Positions 36,922 to 45,712 of a stretch of 52,204 bases of DNA are shown here, piece after piece. Made by a program: the position numbers and the translations under genes. The notes under the pieces are model-generated. The model was given only the letters and a program-made list of their open reading frames with translations, did no database searches and was not told the origin of the DNA. The stretch is from Gemmatimonadota bacterium (GTDB taxonomy: Bacteria; Latescibacterota; UBA2968): positions 27,345 through 79,548 of the forward strand of contig PBWH01000021.1 in NCBI GenBank assembly GCA_002727195.1. Direction: 5' to 3'. Position 1 is the stretch's first letter. Each line of letters opens with the position of its first letter.

Positions 36922-39387
36922 ATGAACAACATGTTTTCCGACCGGGTAAAGCGCGTCATGCAGCTGGCACGGGAAGAGGCTGCGCGGCTCGGGCACAATT
37001 ACATCGGCACGGAGCATCTGCTGCTCGGGATTATCCGGGAAGGGAAGGGTTCGGCAACGACCGTTCTCCAGAACCTGGGTCTCAATCTCGAGAACATCAA
37101 GCAGTCGATCGACGACTACGTCGCTTCCTCAGGCGGGTCCATGACGATGGGAGAAGTCCCTTTCACGCCACGGGCCAAGCAGATCCTTGAGATCGCGGCG
37201 AACGAGGCGAAGGAAATGAAGAGCCAGTTCGTCAAGACGTGCCATCTCCTCCTGGCGCTGCTGAAGGACAAGGACGGGGTTGCTGCCCAGATTCTGGCCG
37301 CCTTCGGTGTCGATCACAAGACGGCCAAGGAAGAAGTGATCGCCGTCCTGCAAGGCAAGCCGACGGGCAAGCGTGAAAAGAAGAAGAGCAAGACCCCGTT
37401 CCTCGATCATTTCGGCCGTGACCTGACCGACCTAGCCCGTCAGAGCAAGCTGGACCCGGTCATCGGGAGAAGTGAAGAGATCGAGCGTGTCTCTCAGGTG
37501 TTGAGCCGCTACAAGAAGAACAATCCGGTCCTGATTGGAGACCCGGGGGTCGGCAAGACGTCGATCGTCGAAGGTCTGGCCCAGCGAATTATCGAACGTC
37601 GCGTGCCGCAGGTGCTGGTCGATAAACGTGTCGTGACGCTCGACATGGGCGGCATCGTGGCGGGGACGAAGTATCGCGGTCAGTTCGAGGAACGGATCAA
37701 GGCGGTGATGAACGAGCTCCAGCAGAGCACTGATGTCATCATCTTCATCGATGAGCTGCACACGATCGTCGGGGCGGGATCGGCAGAAGGCACGCTCGAT
37801 GCCTCGAATATGTTCAAGCCGGCGTTGTCGCGTGGTGAGCTGCAGTGCATTGGGGCCACGACGCTCGACGAATATCGAAAGTATATCGAAAAGGATGGGG
37901 CCCTGGAGCGTCGCTTCCAGCAGATCCTGGTCGAGGCGCCATCTGTGGACGAGTCGATCGAGATCCTGAAAGGTTCGATCTCCAGTTACGAGGTGCACCA
38001 CAAGGTCAAATATAGTGAAGAGTCGATAGAGGCTGCTGTGCGCCAGGCGGACCGGTATATCACCGACCGGCATCTGCCCGATAAGGCCATCGACGTGATA
38101 GACGAGACGGGGTCGCGGGTCCGACTTGCGAGGCTGAACCCGCCCGAGGAGATCAAGGACCTCGAAATCGAGATCGAGGAGATCACGACGACGAAGGATG
38201 AGGCCGCCGACCAGCAGCAGTTCGAGGAAGCGGCTAAGCTGCGGGACCAGGAACGGTCGAAGAAGGCGCTCCTGGAAGAGAAGCGGAAAGAGTGGGATCA
38301 GAAGGTCAAGGACGAGGTCGTCGAGGTCGACGAGGAGCAGATCGCCGAGGTGATCTCGAGTATGACCGGTATCCCCGTGTTCCGCCTGGCCCAGGAGGAA
38401 TCGGATCAGCTCCTCAAGATGGCAGACGAGCTGAAGAACCACGTTGTCGGTCAGGACGAAGCGGTCGACACCGTGTGCCGGTCGATCCGCAGGACCCGGG
38501 CTGGTCTCAAGGATCCGAACCGGCCTATCGGGACGTTCCTGTTCCTCGGCCCCACGGGTATTGGGAAGACGTGGCTTCCTCAGACGCTGGCGAAGTATCT
38601 GTTCAACGACGAGGACGCGCTCATCCGGATCGATATGTCCGAGTATATGGAGAAGTTCGCGATCTCACGCTTGGTGGGTGCTCCTCCCGGATACGTCGGC
38701 TACGACGAGGGCGGACAGCTCACCGAGAAGGTGCGTCGGCGCCCGTACTCGGTCGTCCTGCTCGACGAGATCGAGAAGGCGCACCCCGACGTGTTCAACC
38801 TGCTGCTGCAGGTGCTCGACGAGGGTCGCCTGACAGACAGTTTTGGGCGTAAGGTAAACTTCAAGAACACGATCCTCGTGTTGACGTCGAACCTGGGGAC
38901 TCGTGACATCTCTAAATCAGGTGGTCTCGGGTTCCAGACATCGGACAAGAAGTCGCTCCGCGAGCGGCTGGAGCACCGGATCAACGAAGAGGTGAAGAAG
39001 ACGTTCAGCCCCGAGTTCATAAACCGGCTCGATGAGTCGGTGGTGTTCAACCCGCTGGACCGGAAAGACATCCTCCAGATCGTCGATATCGAGCTGAAAG
39101 AGGTGATGAGCCGGGTCGAGGAGCGAGGGATGACAGTCAGCCTCACGCCGGGCGCACGGGCTCTGCTGGCCGAGAAGGGCTTCGACCAGACCTACGGGGC
39201 CCGTCAGCTGAAACGTACGATTCAGAAGCTTGTCGAGGACCCGCTTGCCGAAGACATCCTCCAGGGACGGTTTACGGAGGGGAGCAAGATTCGGGTCTCC
39301 AAGAAGGGGGGCGGACTCCAGTTCGTGGACGAGGCATCCGCTTCGGACGAAGGCGTCGATGAGACGCTCGAGAAGGATAAGGCGTAG
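36922..39387 (+). CDS. clpC: ClpC AAA+ unfoldase
   Basis: Unfolds arginine-phosphorylated and other substrates for ClpP. 821 residues: two Clp-N repeats ([38 protein letters not shown]), AAA1 with GDPGVGKT and [10 protein letters not shown], a middle domain with a UVR-like motif ([20 protein letters not shown]), AAA2 with GPTGIGKT and [11 protein letters not shown], and a C-terminal D2-small domain ([11 protein letters not shown]). After the second Walker A the sequence reads WLPQTLA where ClpC proteins usually have ELAKTLA. ATG 36922 is preferred over the GTG at 36919; GGAAGAGGAGAG lies just upstream. Confidence 0.96.
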   Translation: MNNMFSDRVKRVMQLAREEAARLGHNYIGTEHLLLGIIREGKGSATTVLQNLGLNLENIKQSIDDYVASSGGSMTMGEVPFTPRAKQILEIAANEAKEMKSQFVKTCHLLLALLKDKDGVAAQILAAFGVDHKTAKEEVIAVLQGKPTGKREKKKSKTPFLDHFGRDLTDLARQSKLDPVIGRSEEIERVSQVLSRYKKNNPVLIGDPGVGKTSIVEGLAQRIIERRVPQVLVDKRVVTLDMGGIVAGTKYRGQFEERIKAVMNELQQSTDVIIFIDELHTIVGAGSAEGTLDASNMFKPALSRGELQCIGATTLDEYRKYIEKDGALERRFQQILVEAPSVDESIEILKGSISSYEVHHKVKYSEESIEAAVRQADRYITDRHLPDKAIDVIDETGSRVRLARLNPPEEIKDLEIEIEEITTTKDEAADQQQFEEAAKLRDQERSKKALLEEKRKEWDQKVKDEVVEVDEEQIAEVISSMTGIPVFRLAQEESDQLLKMADELKNHVVGQDEAVDTVCRSIRRTRAGLKDPNRPIGTFLFLGPTGIGKTWLPQTLAKYLFNDEDALIRIDMSEYMEKFAISRLVGAPPGYVGYDEGGQLTEKVRRRPYSVVLLDEIEKAHPDVFNLLLQVLDEGRLTDSFGRKVNFKNTILVLTSNLGTRDISKSGGLGFQTSDKKSLRERLEHRINEEVKKTFSPEFINRLDESVVFNPLDRKDILQIVDIELKEVMSRVEERGMTVSLTPGARALLAEKGFDQTYGARQLKRTIQKLVEDPLAEDILQGRFTEGSKIRVSKKGGGLQFVDEASASDEGVDETLEKDKA

Positions 39388-39415
39388 AAACTCCTTTCAA
39401 TGCTGGTCATAACAC

Positions 39416-39453
39416 GATTCGGGCTCGGAGACTTCCGGGCCCGAATCCTTTTG
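39416..39453 (+). terminator. Terminator of the lysS-clpC operon
   Basis: GATTCGGGC (39416-39424) pairs with GCCCGAATC (39439-39447), followed by CTTTT to 39453. Confidence 0.88.
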
Positions 39454-39526
39454 TCGGTCAGGAACCTTTCGCCGGGCCGGGCGTATGGCACATAGAGTTG
39501 TAGGCGTGATCGGTCTGGAGGTGTCG

Positions 39527-41821
39527 TTGAGACGTAAGCTTATACATATCAGTCTGTTTCTGCTTATGGCGTTCGCTGGGTTCGGCCCTGTCCAGGCTCA
39601 GATGGACCGGCCGAACATCGATGAGATCCGGGTCAGAGGGAACGATCTCGTGGAAGAGTCCCTGATCCTGTTCCAGTGTGGACTGGAGGTGGGGACACGA
39701 CTGCAGCCCGACGATCCGGCCACTGCGATCAAGAACCTGTATAGCCTCGGCCTCTTCTCGGATATCAAGCTGCTCGCTGACCGGACGGAGGCTGGTGGCC
39801 TTGCCGTGATCATTCAGGTTGCCGAGCATCCCCAGCTGTCCGAGGTCGTGGTCGAAGGCAACAAGGAGATCAAGACCAAGAAGCTGAAGAAGGGAATCGG
39901 GTTCATCCGTGGCGAGGTCGTGGAGCCGCAGGCGATCGTGACGGCAGAGCAGGCCGTTCTCGAGGCGTATCGCGAGAAGGGCTACAACCTGGCGAAGGTC
40001 GAAGTGGAGGAGGGGCTGAAGGACGAGGAAGGCCGCCGACAGCTCGTGTTCAAGATCGATGAAGGTCCTAAGGTCAATCTGAAACGCATCGTGTTCGAAG
40101 GAAACGAGGCGTTCACCGACGGCAAACTCCGTAGCAAGATGGAGGAGACCAAACAGGATGGCTGGTGGTTCGGGGGCGGCAAGTATAACGCGAAGACATA
40201 CGAGGAAGACAAAGACCGGATCCTGGAGTGGTATCGCCAGAACGGGTATCGCGAGGCCGAGGTCGTCAGCGACAGCCTTTACTTCGACGATACGGGCAAG
40301 GACCTGTTCGTCCATATCAGATTGGACGAGGGGCCGCTCTATACGTTCGGAAAGGTGACGTGGGAGGGGAACGAGACCCTCCCGGATATCGCCTTCCACG
40401 CCCTGATCGTGACCAAGCAAGGTGAGGTTTACAGTTCCGAGCGGGCCAACAAGTCGATCGAGGATCTGCGAAACGCCTATCTGGATATCGGCTACCTGGG
40501 CGCGAACATCGGTAAGACGGAACATCCCCGAGAAGACAACATCGTCGACATCAACTACTTCGTCGTCGAAAACGATCCGTGGAAGGTGCGCGAGATCGTG
40601 ATCTCCGGGAACACCAAGACGAAAGACCGCGTGATCAGGCGCGAGTTGTGGATTAATCCAGGCGAAGTATTTGCCCGGTCGAAGATCGAGCGAAGCGTTC
40701 GGAACCTGATGCAGCTGAACTATTTCAACACGGTCGAACCCGATATCCGCACCGATGAAGAGACGTCCGAGATCGATCTTGTTCTCCAGGTCGACGAGCG
40801 GCAGACGGGTACCGCATCCATCGGTGCCGGTTTCTCCGAGCGTGACAAGCTTGTCGGTACCGTCGGCCTCCAGATTCCGAACTTTCTCGGCAACGGGCAG
40901 CAGCTCGATTTCCAGTGGGAGTTCGGCCCCCAGCGCGAGACGTTCGTCCTCGGGTTCACCGAGCCGTGGATGTTCAACACGCCAACAAGCCTGTCGACCC
41001 AACTGTTCAGGACGACATCTCGCTTCTTGAGTGATTTCGACCAGCGGTCTCAGGGCGGTACGGTCCGCGTCGGTCGTCGGCTGCAGTGGCCGGACTTCTC
41101 AAGCGTGTCGGTTGGTTACAACATCAGCCAGGTCAAGTTCATCAACTTCCGGGACTCGAGCCGGATCGGAGATCCTTCCCTCCGTGACAACGTCACGAGC
41201 TCCGTTTCGTTCAGCTTCCAGCGGGACAGCCGCGATCTGCCGATCTTTCCGACATCCGGTTCGGTGTTTACCTACCGTCCCGAGGTGGCTGGGGGCCTGC
41301 TGCAGGGGAACGTGAACTTCCACAAGCACGATTTCACAGCCAGCTTCAATTTCCCGGTGTTCTGGAAATTTGCGCTCAATGTGCGGTCGACCTTGGGTAT
41401 GGTGGTGGGGTATGCAGACGGCGTGCTGCCCTTCAGCGAGCTGTACACCCCGGGGGGGGTCGATCTGTTCGATCGGACGATGCTCCGCGGCTACCAGGAC
41501 CAGTCGGTGGGGCCCAGGAACTCGTCGGGTGGCGCACTCGGGGGGACCACACAATTGCTGTTCAATACCGAGCTCAGCATCCCGATCGCCCCGAATCAGT
41601 TCTACGGTCTGATCTTTGCGGATGCGGGAAATGCTTGGGACAATCGATCCAAAATTAGTATGTTTGATCTCCGGCGATCGGTCGGCTTCGGGATCCGGAT
41701 CGTCGCGCCCCTGCTGGGTATTATGGGCTTCGACTTTGCCTGGGGCCTTGACCGTGAACTGGTCGATGGCAGGCCAACGGGTATGACCACCCACTTCCAG
41801 TTCGGGCCACAGTTCTTCTAG
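39527..41821 (+). CDS. bamA: Outer-membrane protein assembly factor BamA
   Basis: Inserts beta-barrel proteins into the outer membrane. From TTG 39527 (GGAGGTG upstream): signal peptide of about 24 residues (cleavage at VQA-QM), five POTRA repeats (up to about residue 430, e.g. IDEIRVRGNDLVEESLI), then the Omp85 barrel with the VRVGRRL-like strands, a GFGIR segment and a terminal Phe (FQFGPQFF). 764 residues is typical. ATG 39485 upstream has no ribosome-binding site. Together with skp and fabZ it forms an envelope-biogenesis operon. Confidence 0.95.
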   Translation: MRRKLIHISLFLLMAFAGFGPVQAQMDRPNIDEIRVRGNDLVEESLILFQCGLEVGTRLQPDDPATAIKNLYSLGLFSDIKLLADRTEAGGLAVIIQVAEHPQLSEVVVEGNKEIKTKKLKKGIGFIRGEVVEPQAIVTAEQAVLEAYREKGYNLAKVEVEEGLKDEEGRRQLVFKIDEGPKVNLKRIVFEGNEAFTDGKLRSKMEETKQDGWWFGGGKYNAKTYEEDKDRILEWYRQNGYREAEVVSDSLYFDDTGKDLFVHIRLDEGPLYTFGKVTWEGNETLPDIAFHALIVTKQGEVYSSERANKSIEDLRNAYLDIGYLGANIGKTEHPREDNIVDINYFVVENDPWKVREIVISGNTKTKDRVIRRELWINPGEVFARSKIERSVRNLMQLNYFNTVEPDIRTDEETSEIDLVLQVDERQTGTASIGAGFSERDKLVGTVGLQIPNFLGNGQQLDFQWEFGPQRETFVLGFTEPWMFNTPTSLSTQLFRTTSRFLSDFDQRSQGGTVRVGRRLQWPDFSSVSVGYNISQVKFINFRDSSRIGDPSLRDNVTSSVSFSFQRDSRDLPIFPTSGSVFTYRPEVAGGLLQGNVNFHKHDFTASFNFPVFWKFALNVRSTLGMVVGYADGVLPFSELYTPGGVDLFDRTMLRGYQDQSVGPRNSSGGALGGTTQLLFNTELSIPIAPNQFYGLIFADAGNAWDNRSKISMFDLRRSVGFGIRIVAPLLGIMGFDFAWGLDRELVDGRPTGMTTHFQFGPQFF

Positions 41822-41877
41822 CCAAAAACGGTGCGGCATTGGTTGCACATATCGAAACGATCGGAAGGGAGACAGTC

Positions 41878-42432
41878 ATGCTGGGTCGTCTTGGCGCTGC
41901 CGTTGTCGCAGCCGTAATGATCGCAATGGTCCCGACGGACGCCGTTGCGCAAAGCAAGATCGGTTACATCGACGCTGACGCGATTACCACGACTTACAAG
42001 CGCTTTCAGGACGCCCAGAAGGAAGCGCAGCGCTTCGAAGAGGAGCTCACCAAGGAGTTCAACAAGTCGCAGAACGAGTTGGCGCGGCTGAAGGAGAACT
42101 TCGACCGTCAGTCTCTGCTCATGAGTGAGCAGCGCAAGAAAGAGGAACAGCAGAACATCGAGCGGAAGCAGCAGGAGCTTCAGAAGTTCCTCGAGGATGT
42201 GAGCGGTCAGGGGGGGAAGCTGCAACGGAAGACGCAGGAACTCCTGCAGCCGATCATTCTGCGCGTGAACGAAGCAATCGCCACGGTCGCCAAGGACAAA
42301 GGCTACGATTTTGTGCTGAACACCGCTGCTATCGCTTTCGCGAATGAGGACTTCGACCTGACGCAGGACGTGCTCGAGCAACTCGAGAAGGAAGACGAGG
42401 AAGCGCTGAAGAGCCAGGGCGGAAACCGCTAG
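41878..42432 (+). CDS. skp: Periplasmic chaperone Skp/OmpH
   Basis: Holds unfolded outer-membrane proteins on the way to BamA. 184 residues: signal peptide to about residue 24 (DAVAQ), the family start KIGYIDADAI, long Gln/Glu/Lys-rich helices (40-120) that form the tentacles, and a small C-terminal beta segment (KGYDFVLNTAAIAFANE). ATG 41878 follows GGAAGGGAG. It lies 56 nt after bamA, the classical order. Confidence 0.93.
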   Translation: MLGRLGAAVVAAVMIAMVPTDAVAQSKIGYIDADAITTTYKRFQDAQKEAQRFEEELTKEFNKSQNELARLKENFDRQSLLMSEQRKKEEQQNIERKQQELQKFLEDVSGQGGKLQRKTQELLQPIILRVNEAIATVAKDKGYDFVLNTAAIAFANEDFDLTQDVLEQLEKEDEEALKSQGGNR

Positions 42433-42433
42433 G

Positions 42434-42892
42434 ATGTCGGAGTCGGTCGAAGCAAGCACGGTGCTGTACATCCGGGATATCCAGAAGCTGTTGCCGCACC
42501 GCTATCCGTTCCTGCTGATCGATCGGGTGATCGAGCGGGAGCCCGAGAAGCGGGTGGTGGCGCTGAAGAACGTGTCTGTGAATGAACCGTTCTTTCAGGG
42601 ACACTTCCCGGGGCAGCCGGTGATGCCCGGAGTGTTGATCATCGAGGCGATCGCGCAGACGGCTTGCGTGCTGATCTCAGATGACGGTGGTGAGAAGATT
42701 CCGCTGTTCATGGGGATCGACAAAGCGCGTTTTCGGCGACAGGTCGTTCCCGGGGATCAGCTTCGGATCGAGGTCGAGTTGGGGCAGATGAGGCGGAACG
42801 TGTGCAAGGCGCACGGTGTGGTGACCGTCGACGGAGAGAAGACGGCGGAGGCGGACATCCTAGCGACGATCGTTGATACGGATGCCCTTTAA
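42434..42892 (+). CDS. fabZ: 3-hydroxyacyl-ACP dehydratase FabZ
   Basis: Dehydrates beta-hydroxyacyl-ACP in fatty-acid elongation. 152 residues of hot-dog fold: LPHRYPFLLIDRV, catalytic His in FFQGHFPGQPVMPG and the conserved Glu in LIIEAIAQ. It starts one base after the skp stop. In many genomes lpxD lies between skp and fabZ; here it does not. Confidence 0.96.
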   Translation: MSESVEASTVLYIRDIQKLLPHRYPFLLIDRVIEREPEKRVVALKNVSVNEPFFQGHFPGQPVMPGVLIIEAIAQTACVLISDDGGEKIPLFMGIDKARFRRQVVPGDQLRIEVELGQMRRNVCKAHGVVTVDGEKTAEADILATIVDTDAL

Positions 42893-42911
42893 CCAAGTAT
42901 CAGAAACGTAT

Positions 42912-43661
42912 CTAGGAGCCCGATGCCCCCAGGTCATCGGGCTTTTCTGTTTTGGGGTCGATCTCGGCAAGATGCTCTTCGAGGCGAGCGATCTCCTGCA
43001 TCGCGTCAGGGGTGCCGGCGTCTTCCATGGTCTTGAGATTCAGGTCCTCGACCATCTCGTGCAGGCTCTGGAGCACAACTCGGATCCGCTCCGTTTGCCT
43101 CAGGCTGACATCGACCACCTGTTTGTGCAGTTCACGGTCGCCTGCGGCATCGTGGGCCAGTTGCACCATGCCTGAGATCGACTGCGTGGCGTTGTTGATG
43201 TGGTGCAACAGGGTGACGAGGGGCTGCCCGACACCTTGGCCGTGGGCCAGTCGCTTCTCCCCGTCCACCATCTCCTGCTGCAGGTCCTGGATCCTGAGAA
43301 GAGCTCGGATCCGGGCAACGACCTCGTTGATGTGGAACGGCTTCGTGATATAGTCGTCGGCGCCTGCGTCCAGTCCCTCCACACGATCATCGATCTCCTT
43401 CCACGCGGTCAGCAGGATCACGGGCAGGTTCTGGTAGTCCTCCTCAGCCCTGAGCACCTTCAGCACACCGATACAGTCGAGTTCCGGTATCCCGTAGTCG
43501 AAGAAGGACCAGGTCGGGGGGGCGCGTGAGATCTCTGCCAGCGCCTCTTCACCGTTGTTGGCCGTGGTGACCTTTTAGTCGAGGTTCTCGAGAACCTCGA
43601 GCTCCTCTTTCAGATATTCGACGTGCATGGGCACGTCGTCGTCGACGAGAATGTGGCTTAT
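42912..43661 (-). pseudogene. Decayed response regulator behind the ABC-F gene
   Basis: A receiver domain (ILVDDDVPMHVEYLKEELEVLENLD; phosphoacceptor in FFDYGIPELD; conserved Lys in YITKPFHINEV) followed by a helical output segment like a histidine-kinase dimerisation helix (LVTLLHHINNATQSISG). Three faults: the start codon is ATA (43661-43659) inside an ATAA that was probably ATGA with the ABC-F stop; codon 29 is TAA (43577-43575); and PTWSFF replaces the expected PDLVLL, as if two compensating indels occurred around a C7 tract. The remainder is in frame to 42912. Confidence 0.8.
42917..42946 (+). terminator. Terminator of bamA-skp-fabZ
   Basis: AGCCCGATG (42917-42925) pairs with CATCGGGCT (42935-42943), followed by TTTC. 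It also overlaps the 3' end of the convergent response-regulator remnant. Confidence 0.88.
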
Positions 43662-45556
43662 ACCGGTGCCTCCGCCTGCTTCAGCTCGGACTCGATCTGT
43701 TCCCACTCTGCATACCCGGCTTCGATCCGCTCCCGGAGGGCTTGCTTCTCCGCGGTCAGCGATTCGAGCCTCTCCCAGTCGTCGCCTCTGACTTCCTCCA
43801 TACGCGTGTCGATCTGCTCGGCCTGCGTCTCCAGGTCAGCCACCTCCGCTTCCAAATCATCCGCTCGCCGCTGCAGCTTCTGGGCTGTTCGCTGTGCCTT
43901 TCGGGATTCGATCCGGTTTTCGTCCTCGCCCTTCTTCTTCCTTCGTCCGACCTTGCCCCCCGGATCGGACCAGAGCTGCTTGAGCGACGCGTAATTGCCG
44001 TCCACCAGTTGCCACTCGTCCTTGTCGATCACGACTAGCCGATTGATCAGGTTGTTCAGGAAGTACCGGTCGTGCGAAACGGTGATGATCGTACCGTTGA
44101 ACTGGCTGAGCGCGGCCTCCAGTGCTTCACGCGACGGAATGTCGAGGTGGTTGGTCGGCTCATCGAGCACCAGCAGGTTGCACGGTCGTCTGACGAGTTT
44201 GGCCAGGGCGACCCGACTCTGTTCACCGCCGCTCAGACTGTCGATCCGTTGTTCTACCTCGTCGCCGGAGAAGAGGAACGCGCCCAGAAAGGTCCGGATT
44301 TCTCCGACTGTCGCGTCCGGAGTGACGGACCAGACCTCTTGGAGGACCGTGTTCTGCGGGCTCAAGTCGTTGCGGCTCTGTTCGTAGTAGGCGAGGTCGG
44401 TGCTCCGTGCCGCTCGGACCCATCCGGTGTCAGGTAGGACGCTTCCGATCAGCATCTTGAGCAGGGTCGTTTTGCCTGACCCGTTTGGGCCGACGATTCC
44501 TATCCGGTCTCCTCGCCAGGCGATCATCGACAGGGGGGCGAACAACGGCTCCTCGCCGTCGAAAGACTTGGTGATATCCTCGACCTGGATCACGCGGTCC
44601 CCGCCGCGTGTGCCGGTGCCAAACGAGAGCTTCACGTCCTTCTCGTTCGTGGGGCGATCCACCCGGTCAATCTTCTCGAGCGCTTTCCGCCGGCTCTTGG
44701 CCTGCTTCGTCTTCTGTCCTGCGATGTTGCGGCGGATATAGTCCTCGGTGCGCGCGATGTGCGACTGCTGCGCGTTATACGCACGCTGCTCCTGCTCGAT
44801 CTGCTTCGCCTTCTCCGCCGCGTAAGCGCTGTAGTTGCCGATGTATCGCTTGACCCGACAGTTCTGAAGGTCGAGGATGATCTTGACGGTGTTATCGAGG
44901 AAATAGCGGTCGTGAGAGATCACTACGAACGTAGACTCGTAGTCCGACAGAAACTTCTCAAGCCATTCGATCGCGTGCAGGTCAAGGTGGTTGGTCGGCT
45001 CGTCGAGGAGCAGCAGATCGGGCTGCGAGGCCAGGAGACGTGCGAGCGCGAGTCGGTTCTTCTGCCCTCCGCTGAGGACGCCGACTGAGGTCCCGTGTTC
45101 CCGCTCGGGGAAGCCCAGGCCGTCGAGAACAGCGGCGGCGCGGGCCTCCAGGGAATAACCGTCGAGTCTCTCGTATTGGGCGTGAAGGTCACTATACTGC
45201 GCCATTGTCTGGTTGCTGTGATCCCCGTCGGCCATTTTCGCTTCGATCTCTCTGAGCTGGCTCTGGATCTTCAGCAGTTGCCCGAAGCCTTCCAGTACAG
45301 TCGAGATGACCGTGGCGCCTTCGCTAAATTCCGGGTCCTGCGCGAGATACCCGATCCGGGTCGACTTGGCCTGGTGACGGGAACCGGAGTCCGGCCGGAT
45401 TTCTCCGGTCAGGATGTGCAGCAGGGTTGTCTTCCCACACCCGTTTCGCCCAACCAGGCCGATCCGGTTGCCCTTGTCGATGTTCCACGACACATCGATT
45501 AGGATGTCGTGAGAACCGTAGGCTTTGGAGACTTTTTCCAGCTTGACGACAGGCAT
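43658..45556 (-). CDS. ABC-F family ATPase (Uup/EttA-like)
   Basis: A soluble tandem-ATPase protein, no membrane domain, that probably acts on the ribosome. 632 residues: ABC1 with GRNGCGKTT and LSGGQKNRLALARLL, linker Arg/Lys-rich helices (EQEQRAYNAQQSHIARTEDYIRR) typical of the P-site tRNA interaction motif, ABC2 with GPNGSGKTT and LSGGEQSRVALAKLV, and a C-terminal coiled coil (about 560-632) as in Uup. ATG 45556 is chosen by homology (PVVKLEKVSKAYG); its Shine-Dalgarno is weak. The next gene on this strand is the decayed response regulator. Confidence 0.93.
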   Translation of the reverse strand: MPVVKLEKVSKAYGSHDILIDVSWNIDKGNRIGLVGRNGCGKTTLLHILTGEIRPDSGSRHQAKSTRIGYLAQDPEFSEGATVISTVLEGFGQLLKIQSQLREIEAKMADGDHSNQTMAQYSDLHAQYERLDGYSLEARAAAVLDGLGFPEREHGTSVGVLSGGQKNRLALARLLASQPDLLLLDEPTNHLDLHAIEWLEKFLSDYESTFVVISHDRYFLDNTVKIILDLQNCRVKRYIGNYSAYAAEKAKQIEQEQRAYNAQQSHIARTEDYIRRNIAGQKTKQAKSRRKALEKIDRVDRPTNEKDVKLSFGTGTRGGDRVIQVEDITKSFDGEEPLFAPLSMIAWRGDRIGIVGPNGSGKTTLLKMLIGSVLPDTGWVRAARSTDLAYYEQSRNDLSPQNTVLQEVWSVTPDATVGEIRTFLGAFLFSGDEVEQRIDSLSGGEQSRVALAKLVRRPCNLLVLDEPTNHLDIPSREALEAALSQFNGTIITVSHDRYFLNNLINRLVVIDKDEWQLVDGNYASLKQLWSDPGGKVGRRKKKGEDENRIESRKAQRTAQKLQRRADDLEAEVADLETQAEQIDTRMEEVRGDDWERLESLTAEKQALRERIEAGYAEWEQIESELKQAEAPV

Positions 45557-45590
45557 GATGCTCGCTCGAAAATGGTGATGGGAGACTGAA

Positions 45591-45619
45591 AAGATGCTGG
45601 CTGTGTGGTCCCAAGTCAA
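45591..45619 (-). promoter_or_regulatory. Possible promoter of the ABC-F gene
   Basis: Minus strand: TTGACT (45619-45614), 17 nt, CATCTT (45596-45591). The -10 is poor; position, 35 nt before ATG, is reasonable. Confidence 0.4.
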
Positions 45620-45712
45620 TAGACGGACCTGCTCACGGAAAGGTGACCCATACGGCGTTGGGTCCTATAGTCTCAAGGTGGATCACCTCTACGGAATCTC
45701 AGGACGATCAGC

